From assembly GCA_902801165.1 (NCBI GenBank), contig CADCHI010000003.1:1-64000 (forward strand): a DNA stretch of 64,000 nucleotides. Reading direction: 5' to 3'. Positions within the stretch are counted from its first letter, which is position 1. Each line of letters opens with the position of its first letter. Source of the DNA: an uncultured Eubacteriales bacterium (GTDB lineage Bacteria; Bacillota; Clostridia; Christensenellales; Aristaeellaceae). Position numbers and translations under genes: made by a program. Positions 17,105-25,409 of the stretch are shown piece by piece. The notes under the pieces are model-generated. The model did not search any database, was not told where the DNA came from, and saw nothing but the letters and a program-made list of their open reading frames with translations.

Positions 17105-17332
17105 ATGAACAACGTTTTTCAGAAGATCGTGGACACCATCGTGGACGCCAAGGGCATCGATGCCGCTTCCATCACTCCCGAGAGCAGCTTCAAGGACCTG
17201 AACGTGGACTCCCTGGACATCGCCGAGATGGTCATGACCCTGGAGGATGAGTTCGGCATCACCATCGAGCTGGAAGAGGGCGTCACCACCGTGCAGGATC
17301 TCGTGAACCTGATCGAGAGGATCAAGGGCTGA
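17105..17332 (+). CDS. acpP: Acyl carrier protein
   Basis: A 75-residue acidic carrier. The phosphopantetheine attachment serine is in NVDSLDIAEMVM, the standard DSL motif. The ATG at 17105 follows AGGAGG by 8 bases. A TTG six bases earlier is too close to that site. Its stop overlaps the fabK start by one base (TGATG). It carries acyl chains for the surrounding Fab enzymes. A second ACP gene lies near rnc. Confidence 0.96.
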   Translation: MNNVFQKIVDTIVDAKGIDAASITPESSFKDLNVDSLDIAEMVMTLEDEFGITIELEEGVTTVQDLVNLIERIKG

Positions 17333-18279
17333 TGCTGCGCTCCAGAATTTGCGAAGCCATCGGCATTCGCTATCCCATTTTCCAGGGCGGCATGGCCTGG
17401 GTTTCCGATGCGAAGCTGGCGGCGGCCGTCTCCAACGCGGGCGGCCTGGGCATCATCTCCGCGATGAATGCGGATGAGAACTACGTCCGCGACCAGATCC
17501 ACCTGTGCCGCGAGCTGACCGACAAGCCCTTCGGCGTGAACATCATGCTGATGAGCCCCCACGTGGAGGCCGTGGCGAAGCTGGTGGCCGAGGAGAAGGT
17601 GCCGGTGGTCACCACCGGCGCGGGCCTGCCCGGCAAGTACATGCCGGCGTGGATCGAGGCGGGCATCAAGGTGGTGCCCGTGGTTCCCTCCGTGGCCATC
17701 GCCCGGCGCGTGGAGCGCAGCGGCGCCACCGCCGTGATCGCCGAGGGCACCGAGTCCGGCGGCCACGTGGGCGAGCTGACCACCATGGCCCTGGTGCCCC
17801 AGGTGGTGGACGCGGTGAAGATCCCCGTGCTGGCAGCCGGCGGCATCGCCGACGGTCGCGGCATGGCGGCGGCGTTCATGCTGGGCGCCGAGGGCGTGCA
17901 GTGCGGCACCCGCTTCCTGTCCGCCTATGAGTGCGGCATCCATGAGAACTACAAGAAGAAGGTCATCGACGCCCGGGACATCGACACCCAGGTGACCGGC
18001 CGCAGGCTGGGCCATCCGGTGCGGGCCCTGCGCAACCCCTTCGTCAATAAGTTCGCCGAGCTCGAACGCAACCCCGAGGTCTCCGACGAGGAGCTCTCCG
18101 CCTTCGGCACTGGCGCCGTGCGCAAGGCCGCCGTGGACGGCAACCTCCAGGAGGGCAGCTTCCTGGCCGGCCAGATCGCCGCGATGGTGAAGCAGGAGCA
18201 GAGCGCCAAGGACATCGTCGAGGACCTGATGCAGGGCTGCGAGGCGCTGCTGAACAGGGCCGCGGAGAGAGTAGAGTAA
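17332..18279 (+). CDS. fabK: Enoyl-ACP reductase II (FMN-dependent)
   Basis: Reduces trans-2-enoyl-ACP in the elongation cycle. The 315 residues form an FMN TIM barrel of the nitronate-monooxygenase/FabK type, with YPIFQGGMAWVSDAKLAAAVSNAGGLG at the N-terminus, GVNIMLMSP, the catalytic-His region EGTESGGHVGE and AAGGIADGRGMAAAF. FabK enzymes are structurally unrelated to FabI and are not triclosan targets. It is translationally coupled to acpP. Confidence 0.95.
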   Translation: MLRSRICEAIGIRYPIFQGGMAWVSDAKLAAAVSNAGGLGIISAMNADENYVRDQIHLCRELTDKPFGVNIMLMSPHVEAVAKLVAEEKVPVVTTGAGLPGKYMPAWIEAGIKVVPVVPSVAIARRVERSGATAVIAEGTESGGHVGELTTMALVPQVVDAVKIPVLAAGGIADGRGMAAAFMLGAEGVQCGTRFLSAYECGIHENYKKKVIDARDIDTQVTGRRLGHPVRALRNPFVNKFAELERNPEVSDEELSAFGTGAVRKAAVDGNLQEGSFLAGQIAAMVKQEQSAKDIVEDLMQGCEALLNRAAERVE

Positions 18280-18399
18280 GAATTGAGAATTGGGAATTGA
18301 GAATTGGGAATTAAAGTGTGCCTGGGAAGTCGAAACAGTAGCTATTCCTTTTCCCTATTCCCTATTCCCTTTTCCCTTTTTCCTGTTCCCTTTTCCCTC
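18280..18399. repeat. GAATTGA and GGGAATA heptamer tracts between fabK and fabG
   Basis: A GAATTGR tract (18280-18315) starts at the fabK stop. An inverted GGGAATA/GGGAAAA tract occupies 18342-18399, just before the fabG ribosome site. They separate genes that are probably co-transcribed. Confidence 0.8.
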
Positions 18400-18436
18400 T
18401 CACCCGACTCCAATATCACAAACCGGAGGAACTATT

Positions 18437-19178
18437 ATGCTGAACGGTAAAATTGCGCTCGTCACCGGCGGCGCGCGCGGCATCGGCCGCGCCATCGCGC
18501 TGAAGCTGGCAAGCCAGGGCGCGGATATCGCCATACTGGACGCGGGCAGCCTGGAGCTGTCGGAGCAGACCGCCGAGGAAATTCGCGGGCTGGGCGTGCG
18601 GGCCTTCGCCGCGCAGTGCGACATCACCGACTACGATCAGGTGACCGCTGCCGTGGCCCAGGTGAAGGAAGCGCTGGGCGGCGTGGACATCCTGGTGAAC
18701 AACGCGGGCATCACCCGCGACAAGCTGGCCCTGCGCATGACCCCGGAGGACTTCGACGCGGTGCTCTCCGTGAACCTGAAGGGCACGTTCCTGATGATCA
18801 AGGCCCTGTACGCGGACTTTATGCGCCGCCGCAGCGGCAGGATCATCAACATCGCCTCCATCTCCGGCCTGATGGGCAACGCGGGCCAGGCGAACTATTC
18901 CGCCTCCAAGGCGGGCGTGGTGGGCCTGACCAACCATCGCCCGGGAGCTGGCCAGCCGCAACATCACCTGCAACGCCATCGCGCCGGGCTTCATCGAGAC
19001 GCCCATGACCGCGAGCATGAACCAGGACGCGCTGGAGGAGGCCTGCAAGAGCATTCCCCTGCGCCGGATGGGCAAGCCCGAGGACGTGGCCAACCTGGCC
19101 GCCTTCCTGGCCAGCGACGACGCGGGCTACATCACCGGCAGCGTGATCAACGTGGACGGCGGATTCTTTATGAGGTAA
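18437..19178 (+). pseudogene. fabG: 3-oxoacyl-ACP reductase, frameshifted
   Basis: NADPH-dependent reduction of beta-ketoacyl-ACP. The N-terminal frame shows TGGARGIGRAIALKLA, NNAGITRDKLALRM and the YSASKAG catalytic Tyr/Lys. Near 18931-18937 the protein continues in the +1 frame as IARELASRNITCNAIAPGFIETPM through to NVDGGFFMR and TAA at 19178. The total of 742 nt is one more than a multiple of three. The broken frame has no stop before fabF, so an uncorrected reading gives one long FabG'-FabF polypeptide. FabG is normally essential, so an assembly error or a very recent lesion is likely. The RBS is GGAGG. Confidence 0.88.
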
Positions 19179-19198
19179 TTGTGGACGGGGGACATCCT

Positions 19199-20428
19199 AT
19201 GAAACGAGTAGTGATCACCGGCGTGGGCGTCATTTCCCCGGTGGGCAACGACGCGAACCGCTTTTTTGAGAACCTGACCGCGGGCGTGTGCGGCATCGGC
19301 CCGATCACCCGCTTCGACACCGAGGGCTACAAGGCCAAGGTGGCGGCGGAGGTGAAGGGCTTCGATCCCGAGGCCTTCGGCATCGATCGCGCCCAGGCCA
19401 AGCGCATGGACCTGTTCGCCCAGTACGCCATGGCGGCGGCCATCCAGGCCGTGGCCGACAGCGGCATCGAGGGCGGCGTGGCCCCGGAGCGCTTCGGCGT
19501 GTACGTGGGCAGCGGCATCGGCGGCATGCAGACCTTCGTGGCCGAGACCGAGAAGCTGCTCAATCGCGGCCCCGGGCGGGTGTCCCCGTTCTTCGTGCCG
19601 ATGATGATCGGCAACATGGCGGCGGGCAACATCGCCATCCGCTTCAACGCCCAGGGTCCCTGCCTGCCCGTGGTGACGGCCTGCGCCACCAGCAGCCACG
19701 CCATCGGCGAGGCCTTCCGGGCCGTGAAGTACGGCCACGCGGACGCCATCATCGCCGGCGGCGCGGAGGCCACGATCATTCCCCTGGCCGTGGCGGGCTT
19801 CTCCAACATGAAGGCGCTGAGCGAGAGCACGGACCCCGAAGCGGCGTCCCTGCCCTTCGACGCCCGGCGCTCCGGCTTCGTGATGGGCGAGGGCTCCGGC
19901 ATACTGGTGCTGGAGGAGTATGAGCATGCCCTGGCCCGCGGCGCGAAGATCTATGCCGAGGTGGTCGGCTACGGCAACACCTGCGACGCCTATCACATCA
20001 CCGCGCCCCACGCCGAGGCAATCGGCGCCGCCAACGCCTTCAAGCTGGCGCTGGAGGAGGCCGGTTGGCAGGGTGAGAAGCTGTACATCAATGCCCACGG
20101 CACCGGCACGCCGATGAACGACAAGGTGGAGACCCTGGCCATCAAGAAGGCCCTGGGCGAGGAAGCCGCCCGCGCGGCGCTGATCAGCTCCACCAAGTCC
20201 ATGACCGGCCACATGCTGGGCGCGGCGGGCGCGGTGGAGGCCATCGCCTCTGCCCTGGCGCTGAAGAACGGCATCGTGCCGCCCACCATCCACCTGAGCG
20301 AGCCCGACCCCGAGTGCGATTTGAACTACGTGCCCGGCACGGCCGTCAAGGCGGACGTGGAGCTGGCCCTGTCCTCTTCGCTGGGCTTCGGCGGTCACAA
20401 CGCCGTGGTGGCGATGAGGAAATACTGA
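19199..20428 (+). CDS. fabF: Beta-ketoacyl-ACP synthase II
   Basis: Elongating condensing enzyme of 409 residues. The thiolase-fold N-terminus is MKRVVITGVGVISPVGND. The catalytic Cys is in VVTACATSSHAIGEA, and the two His residues are in INAHGTGTPMNDKVE and TGHMLGAAGAVEA. The ATG at 19199 is preceded by GGGGGA, and the family N-terminus begins exactly there. It follows fabG by 20 bp and has a palindrome over its stop codon. Confidence 0.96.
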   Translation: MKRVVITGVGVISPVGNDANRFFENLTAGVCGIGPITRFDTEGYKAKVAAEVKGFDPEAFGIDRAQAKRMDLFAQYAMAAAIQAVADSGIEGGVAPERFGVYVGSGIGGMQTFVAETEKLLNRGPGRVSPFFVPMMIGNMAAGNIAIRFNAQGPCLPVVTACATSSHAIGEAFRAVKYGHADAIIAGGAEATIIPLAVAGFSNMKALSESTDPEAASLPFDARRSGFVMGEGSGILVLEEYEHALARGAKIYAEVVGYGNTCDAYHITAPHAEAIGAANAFKLALEEAGWQGEKLYINAHGTGTPMNDKVETLAIKKALGEEAARAALISSTKSMTGHMLGAAGAVEAIASALALKNGIVPPTIHLSEPDPECDLNYVPGTAVKADVELALSSSLGFGGHNAVVAMRKY

Positions 20429-20516
20429 TTGCAAGGCAAATCAGTATTTCAGGCAGCAGGCATTAGGCAACAGGCAACAGTCAGGATGCTGTAAGGGAAC
20501 AGGGAAAAGGAACAGG
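20422..20516. repeat. Stop-codon palindrome plus CAACAGG and GGGAACA heptamers
   Basis: AAATACTGATT and AATCAGTATTT face each other over the fabF stop codon (about 20422-20451). CAACAGG-family 7-mers follow (to 20486), then GGGAACA-type 7-mers to 20516. The arrangement mirrors the end of pheA. Confidence 0.75.
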
Positions 20517-20578
20517 AAATGCCGGAGAAACGAAACGGCGGTCAAGCCTGCCCTGAACTGTAATCGGAGGGAAACGAT

Positions 20579-21007
20579 ATGGCAACCGAACGACTCAACC
20601 GCGAACAGATCAAGGAAATCCTGCCCCATCGGGACGACATGGCCCTGCTGGACGAGGCCGCCCTGCTGGAGGACGGCACCGCCGAGGGCATCTACCACGT
20701 GCGGGGCGACGAGTTCTTCCTGCGCGGCCACTTCCCGGGCAACCCGGTGGTGCCGGGGGTCATCCAGTGCGAGATCATCGCCCAGGCCTCCTGCATGCTG
20801 ATGAAGGACGCCATCCCCGGCGCGACGCCCTACTACGCGGGCATCAACAGCGTGCGGTTCCGCCGCCCGGTGCGTCCGGGGGACACCCTCACGGTGCACT
20901 CCCAGCTGGTCCGCAGCAAGGGGCCGCTCTTCGTCGTCAAGGGCGAGGCCCGCGTCGGCGACGAGCTCTGCGCCTCCGGCGAGTTCATGTTCATGATCGC
21001 GAAATAA
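20579..21007 (+). CDS. fabZ: 3-hydroxyacyl-ACP dehydratase
   Basis: Dehydrates beta-hydroxyacyl-ACP. The 142-residue hot-dog fold protein has ILPHRDDMALLD (family PHR), the catalytic His in RGHFPGNPVVPGVIQCE with its downstream acidic partner, and YYAGINSVRFRRPVRPGDTL. The ATG has GGAGGGAAA before it. It is the last fab gene here, followed by a strong terminator. accB, accC, accD, accA and fabD, often found in this cluster, are absent. Confidence 0.95.
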   Translation: MATERLNREQIKEILPHRDDMALLDEAALLEDGTAEGIYHVRGDEFFLRGHFPGNPVVPGVIQCEIIAQASCMLMKDAIPGATPYYAGINSVRFRRPVRPGDTLTVHSQLVRSKGPLFVVKGEARVGDELCASGEFMFMIAK

Positions 21008-21033
21008 AGGTTTAACAGCACACCGTGTAACAA

Positions 21034-21071
21034 GGCGAGACCGGGGAATCTGCCCCGGTCTCGCCGATTAT
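21034..21071 (+). terminator. Terminator of the fab operon
   Basis: A 13-bp perfect stem (GGCGAGACCGGGG/CCCCGGTCTCGCC) with a 6-nt loop, followed by GATTATT. Confidence 0.9.
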
Positions 21072-21089
21072 TGGGATTGTACATGATTG

Positions 21090-21139
21090 GGAAAACGGAA
21101 CGTTTTCCGGGTCGGCGGGTTCCGAAGGAACGCGCCGAC
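21090..21139. terminator. Two tandem hairpins downstream of the DUF4250 gene
   Basis: GGAAAACG/CGTTTTCC with loop GAA (21090-21108), and GTCGGCG-GTTCC/GGAAC-CGCCGAC with loop GAA (21111-21139), lie between the convergent fabZ and DUF4250 genes. Confidence 0.6.
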
Positions 21140-21151
21140 AATCATTATGGA

Positions 21152-21331
21152 TCACACAAACGCGTTCCTGTCCGCGTCGTAGCGGAAGCCCGCGGCGGCC
21201 ATGGTGTCGAGCAGATGCTGCTTGTCCTCGTCCATGTCCTCGCACAGGGCGTCCAGGGAGCCATAGAAGTCCCGCAGCTTCATGTTCAGCACGCTGAACA
21301 GTATGATCGGGTCCTTGGGCAGTCCGGCCAT
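21152..21331 (-). CDS. DUF4250 domain-containing protein
   Basis: A 59-residue protein almost wholly made of the DUF4250 pattern: PKDPIILFSVLNMKLRDFY, then an acidic LCEDMDEDKQHLLDTM segment and the closing GFRYDADRNAFV. The function is unknown; the family is common in Clostridia. The ATG at 21331 is chosen because GGAGGTG stands 6 bases before it. Upstream in-frame starts lie within that ribosome site. Confidence 0.88.
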   Translation of the reverse strand: MAGLPKDPIILFSVLNMKLRDFYGSLDALCEDMDEDKQHLLDTMAAAGFRYDADRNAFV

Positions 21332-21460
21332 GCGCATCACCTCCAAGTGGTTCCATTATGCCGCAAAACGCAGAAAAACGCAAGGGCGGGGGAGGAGATT
21401 TCCGCCATTTATGGGCAAAGAAACAGCCGCGGGCGGCAGGCGTCCGCGGCTGAATGCCGT

Positions 21461-22216
21461 CTATTGATCGAGGATGCGGGCCAGGAATTCCCGGGTGCGG
21501 GGCTGCGTGGGGCGGGTGAAGATCACCTCGGGGGTGTCGCTCTCCACGATCACGCCGCCGTCCATGAACACCACGCGCTCGCAGACGTCCCGGGCGAAGC
21601 CCATCTCATGGGTGACCACCAGCATGGTCAGGCCGGAGCGGGCCAGGTCCCGCATGACGGCCAGCACCTCGCCGACCATCTCCGGGTCCAGCGCGCTGGT
21701 GGGCTCGTCGAACAGCAGCACCTCCGGGTTCATGGCCAAGGCGCGGGCGATGGCCACGCGCTGCTTCTGGCCGCCGGAGAGTTGGCGGGGCTTGGCCTTC
21801 ACGAAGCTGCTCATGCCCACCTTGTCCAGGTAGTCCATGGCGATCTTCTCGCTCTCGGCGCGGCCGCGCTTGAGCACCTTCATCTGGCCGACCACGCAGT
21901 TTTCCAGGGCCGTCATGTTGTTGAACAGGTTGAACTGCTGGAACACCATGCCCACCTTGGCGCGGTACATCTGCAAATCGAAGCCGGGGCTGCGGATGTC
22001 CTGGCCGTGGTAGAGCACCTCGCCGCCGCTGGGCTTTTCCAGCAGGTTCATGCAGCGCAGCAGCGTGCTCTTGCCGGAGCCGCTAGAGCCGATGATGGAG
22101 ACGACCTGGCCCTTGGTGACGGAGAAGTCCACGTCCTTGAGCACCTCATGGTCGCCAAAGGACTTGCTCAGGTGGCGCACGGCGATGATGGCGCCGTCGT
22201 TGCGCGTCTCAGGCAT
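21461..22216 (-). CDS. Amino acid (probably lysine) ABC transporter ATP-binding protein
   Basis: A 251-residue ATPase of the polar amino acid uptake (GlnQ/HisP) subfamily. Visible are Walker [10 protein letters not shown], the Q-loop [16 protein letters not shown], the signature [16 protein letters not shown], Walker [15 protein letters not shown] and the H-loop THEMGFA. It overlaps the permease by 8 bases. The operon begins with a lysine riboswitch, so lysine is the likely substrate. Confidence 0.94.
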   Translation of the reverse strand: MPETRNDGAIIAVRHLSKSFGDHEVLKDVDFSVTKGQVVSIIGSSGSGKSTLLRCMNLLEKPSGGEVLYHGQDIRSPGFDLQMYRAKVGMVFQQFNLFNNMTALENCVVGQMKVLKRGRAESEKIAMDYLDKVGMSSFVKAKPRQLSGGQKQRVAIARALAMNPEVLLFDEPTSALDPEMVGEVLAVMRDLARSGLTMLVVTHEMGFARDVCERVVFMDGGVIVESDTPEVIFTRPTQPRTREFLARILDQ

Positions 22217-23000
22217 GCTTCTCGCCTCCCTTCAGCATCAGCTCCACGTCCGGCACGGTCTGGGAGCCGTGCATGACGTAGTTCTCCGGGCCGTCCATCT
22301 TCTTCTCCAGCCAACGCAGCAGCCGGGTGACGGTGAAGGTCATCACGAAGTAGACGCAGGAGGTGATGAAGAACACCTCGAAGTACTTGAAGTAGGTGCC
22401 CGCCGCGGACTTCGACACGAAGAACAGCTCCGTCACGGAGATGACGTTCAGCACGGAGGTGTCCTTGATGTTGACCACGAACTCGTTGCCCAGGGCGGGG
22501 AGGATGTTGCGGATGGCCTGGGGCAGCACCACGTTCAGCATGGACTGGCCGTAGGTCATGCCGATGGCCAGCGCGGCCTCCTGCTGGCCGGGGTCCACGC
22601 TCTGGATGCCGCCGCGGACGATCTCCGACAGGTACGCGCCGGTGTTGATGGACACGATCACGAAGCCCGCCAGCAGGTGGGGCAGGTTGATGTGCAGCAC
22701 CGAGGCCATGCCGTAGAAGATGACCATGGCCTGCACGATCATGGGCGTGGAGCGGAAGACCTCGATGTAGACGCCCAGCAGCGTGCGGGCGACCTTCAGC
22801 AGCCAGTAGCGCGCAAGGCCGTTCTCCCTGTCGCAGGGCATGGCGCGCACGTAGCCCACGCCCAGTCCGATGATGAAGCCCACGACGGTGCCCGTCAGCG
22901 AGATCAGCAGCGTGGTGCCCGCGCCCTGCAGAAACAGCGGGCCGTAGGTCTTTACGAAGAAGAAAACCCATTCAAAGAAGCCGGATTGCGCGGTCGGCAA
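22209..23000 (-). CDS. Amino acid (probably lysine) ABC transporter permease
   Basis: A 263-residue His/Glu/Gln/Arg/opine-type permease with about five membrane spans ([34 protein letters not shown] and others). The EAA loop is [28 protein letters not shown]. The start is a TTG after AAAGG. No ATG gives a complete N-terminus. The upstream gap holds heptamer repeats folded into a hairpin. Confidence 0.93.
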   Translation of the reverse strand: MPTAQSGFFEWVFFFVKTYGPLFLQGAGTTLLISLTGTVVGFIIGLGVGYVRAMPCDRENGLARYWLLKVARTLLGVYIEVFRSTPMIVQAMVIFYGMASVLHINLPHLLAGFVIVSINTGAYLSEIVRGGIQSVDPGQQEAALAIGMTYGQSMLNVVLPQAIRNILPALGNEFVVNIKDTSVLNVISVTELFFVSKSAAGTYFKYFEVFFITSCVYFVMTFTVTRLLRWLEKKMDGPENYVMHGSQTVPDVELMLKGGEKHA

Positions 23001-23040
23001 GGGGATCAGACCTTTCGTGGTAAAGTGAAACCCGCAAAAA

Positions 23041-23115
23041 GCGGGGAAAGGGAATGGGGAATGAGCGGCTGTTCGGCTCGCTCAATTCCCAACTCCCCAT
23101 TCTCAATTCTCAATT
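23041..23115. repeat. GGGAATG / GAATTGA heptamers folding on GAGCG-CGCTC
   Basis: GGGAATG-type 7-mers and an inverted GAATTGR tract face each other across TGAGCG-N11-CGCTCA, between the binding-protein and permease genes. Such a hairpin can favour expression of the upstream binding protein. Confidence 0.75.
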
Positions 23116-23126
23116 CAAGCGTGTGC

Positions 23127-23924
23127 TCATTCGGCGCTCACCGGCTGGTTCAGCACGGCGTTGTCCATCAGGGCGTTGCGCGCGTCGGTGTCGATCTCGG
23201 CGAGGGCGGCGTTGATCTGCTCGATCAGCTCCGGCTGGCCCTGCTTCAGGGCCACGGCGATGGAGGTGTCCTCCTCGGAAGCCTCGAAGCCCGGGGTGAC
23301 GAAGGTCAGGTCGGCGTTGGCGGCGCAGGCGGAGACCGCGCCGGGACGCTCGGAGATGTAGCCGTCGATGGCGCCGGAGCTCAGGGCCGTGATCATGGCC
23401 GGGAAGGTCTCCATGGCGGGCATCTGGTTCACGCCCTCCAGCTGGGGGATCACGGTGTAGTGGAAGGTGTTCAGCTGGGCGGTGATCTTCGCGCCGGCGA
23501 AGTCGGCCAGGGTCTGGGCGTCGGCGTAGCCGCCGTCGGCCCGGACGACCACCACCAGGTCGCTGTTGTAGTAGGCGTCGGTGAAGTCCACGGTGATCTT
23601 GCGCTCGCCGGTGGGGGACATGCCCGCGATCACGGCGTCGATCATGTCGGAGTTCAGGGCGGGGATCAGGCCGTCCCACTCGATCTTGACCACGACCAGC
23701 TCCTTGTCCAGGGCCTCGGCGATCCGCTTGGCGATCTCGACGTCGTAGCCGCCGGCATAGCCCATGCCGCCGTCGATGGGCACGCTGTTCTCATCCGCGT
23801 CCACCTGGGTCCAGTTGAAGGGGGGATAGTCGCATTCCATGCCCACGCGGAACTGGCCCTCGGCGAAGGCGCAGGCGCTGAGCAGCATCAGGGCGGCCAA
23901 CAGGATGGTGACGATTCTCTTCAT
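23127..23924 (-). CDS. Amino acid (probably lysine) ABC transporter substrate-binding protein
   Basis: A family 3 extracellular solute-binding protein of 265 residues. The signal segment MKRIVTILLAALMLLSACAFAEG contains both an LSAC lipobox and an AFA cleavage site, so membrane anchoring is likely but not certain. The mature domain shows MECDYPPFNW, GYDVEIAKRIAEAL, WDGLIPALNSDMIDAVIAGMSPTGERK and the C-terminal VALKQGQPELIEQINAAL. The start at 23924 has GAGGAGG upstream. It is the first gene after a lysine riboswitch. Confidence 0.95.
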   Translation of the reverse strand: MKRIVTILLAALMLLSACAFAEGQFRVGMECDYPPFNWTQVDADENSVPIDGGMGYAGGYDVEIAKRIAEALDKELVVVKIEWDGLIPALNSDMIDAVIAGMSPTGERKITVDFTDAYYNSDLVVVVRADGGYADAQTLADFAGAKITAQLNTFHYTVIPQLEGVNQMPAMETFPAMITALSSGAIDGYISERPGAVSACAANADLTFVTPGFEASEEDTSIAVALKQGQPELIEQINAALAEIDTDARNALMDNAVLNQPVSAE

Positions 23925-23951
23925 GGTGATTGCCTCCTCAAAAGGTTGAAA

Positions 23952-23986
23952 TAGAAAATGTGGCCGAAGTTCTATACTCCGGTCAC
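23952..23986 (-). terminator. Terminator of the lysine riboswitch expression platform
   Basis: On the minus strand an 11-position stem (GTGACCGGAGT with ACTTCGGCCAC, one mismatch and one wobble) is followed by ATTTTC. It lies between the aptamer and the binding-protein gene. Confidence 0.75.
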
Positions 23987-24020
23987 ACGACAACCGCCCG
24001 GGAGGGGCAATTCACATTGA

Positions 24021-24195
24021 GATCAGAGATAGCGCTCCACAACGATCGTTGTGACAGTGAACCGCATGTTTTGCGGTCCCCCAACCCGTCGGGCCTCCAG
24101 CCCCGCCGGATTTCGGCGAAATTCCCTTTCCCGCCGCGTCAGCGCCCCTGGAGGGGCTCCGCGGCGCTACTGATGAATCCCGCGCCTCTATCGAC
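24021..24195 (-). ncRNA. Lysine riboswitch (L box)
   Basis: The minus-strand leader contains the conserved L-box blocks in order: GATAGAGGCGCG with AGTAGCGCC, GGGAAAGGGAATTTCGCCGAAAT, GGGGCTGGAG, CACTGTCAC and GTGGAGCGCTATCTC. The first and last blocks pair to close helix P1. Lysine binding is expected to favour the terminator at 23952-23986 and turn off the transporter operon. This identifies lysine as the regulated metabolite. Confidence 0.95.
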
Positions 24196-24210
24196 CATGC
24201 ATTTTACTTT

Positions 24211-24238
24211 ATTATAGTAACACTGCAATGAAAGTCAA
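24211..24238 (-). promoter_or_regulatory. Promoter of the lysine transporter operon
   Basis: TTGACT (24233-24238), a 16-bp spacer and TATAAT (24211-24216), reading into the lysine riboswitch. Confidence 0.9.
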
Positions 24239-24292
24239 GGGTTTGACGCCATAATTAACCCACACTTTGCATCAAGCGGCGACCGAAGATGC

Positions 24293-24333
24293 AAAAAGCC
24301 CCGCCGCATACCGTTGGATGGGCGAGGCTTTGC
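24293..24333 (-). terminator. Terminator of the DUF362 gene
   Basis: On the minus strand AAAGCCTCGCC pairs with GGCGGGGCTTT across a 14-15 nt loop and runs into further T residues. Confidence 0.85.
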
Positions 24334-24349
24334 AGTTCGGGTCGGGGCG

Positions 24350-25376
24350 TTATTCAGCGGACTGGGCCTCGGCGGCCGCCTGGGCCGCGGCCATGGCCGC
24401 CAGCGCGCGCATGCGGCGCTCGGCGTTCTTCGGGTCCTCCACGAAGGGCACCACGCCCTCCACCGCGTCGGCGGGCCGGATGCGGGCGTCTTCGTAGTCG
24501 GTGTCCAGCAGCAGGTAGCGGCGGTTGCCCATGCCCAGCTCCTGCATGTAGGAGAGCTGGCGGTGGCCGTGGCGGGTCTCGATGCGCTCCCGCAGGGCGG
24601 CGCCGTCCTCCTCCTTCAGGGCGTAGACCAGGTCGATGCAGGCCTGGTCCAGGGCGACGATGTCGGTGGAGGCCAGTATGCCGATGTTCGGCGTGACCAC
24701 CTGCTCCGCCAGGCAGCCCGCGCAGTCGCAGTCCACGGACATGTTCCGCATGACGTTGACGTAGGTGATGTGCTTGCCGAAGTGGTCCACGGTGGCCTTG
24801 GTGGACTCGCTGATGCGCTCCATCAGCTCCTCCATGTCCACGCTCCAGGCCAGCTCCGGGTCCTCGCTGTCGCGGGCGTGGATCATCCGCTTGCCGATCT
24901 TGCCGTCGGCGCAGCCGATGCCGATGTTCTTGTTGCTGCCGCCGAAGCCGCCCATGGTGTGGCCCTTGAAGTGGGTCAGCACCACCAGGGAATCGTAGTC
25001 CGGCAGGGTCTTGCCCACGGTCATGTGGTCGAACCACTTGCCGTCGGTCACGGGCAGGTCCACGGTGCCCTCGGCGTCGGTGATGTCCACCGGGCAGAAG
25101 GTCCAGCCGTTGATCTTCAGCGTCTGCAGGTGCTTTTCGGTGGTGTCCCGGTCGCCCTCGTAGAAGGTGTTGGTCTCCACGATGGTCGCCCCGGGCAGAT
25201 CCTCTTTGACCAGCGCCTCCACCCACTGGTGGGGGATGATGTTCGGGCCGTACTGCTCGCCGGTGTGCAGCTTGATGGCCACCTTGCCGCAGATCTGGCC
25301 GTTCACGCGGGTTGCCGGTGCGCTCCTCATAGGGGACGTAGCGCTCGCCGCCGGCGCCGGGCATGATTTCAGTCAT
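24350..25376 (-). pseudogene. DUF362 family protein, frameshifted near its N-terminus
   Basis: A DUF362 protein, a family often linked to iron-sulfur or redox proteins. The main frame holds GKVAIKLHTGEQYGPNI, LTHFKGHTMGGFGGSNKNIGIG and CDCAGCLAEQ, with a cysteine-rich patch that might bind metal. The ribosome site AAAGGAG belongs to an ATG at 25376, whose frame reads MTEIMPGAGGERYVPYEERTGNP. Continuity to VNGQICGKV needs a shift at about 25305-25312. The total of 1027 nt is one over a multiple of three. An in-frame ATG at 25330 would give a 326-residue protein but has no ribosome site. The Ala-rich C-terminus is low complexity. Confidence 0.75.
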
Positions 25377-25409
25377 GGTGGAGTTCTCCTTTCGGCCTGG
25401 GGGTGTTTG

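Noticed and set aside
18290..20428. A genuine FabG-FabF fusion protein
   Set aside because: The C-terminal third of FabG is present in the +1 frame and fabF has its own start and ribosome site, so the joined frame is a by-product of a frameshift.
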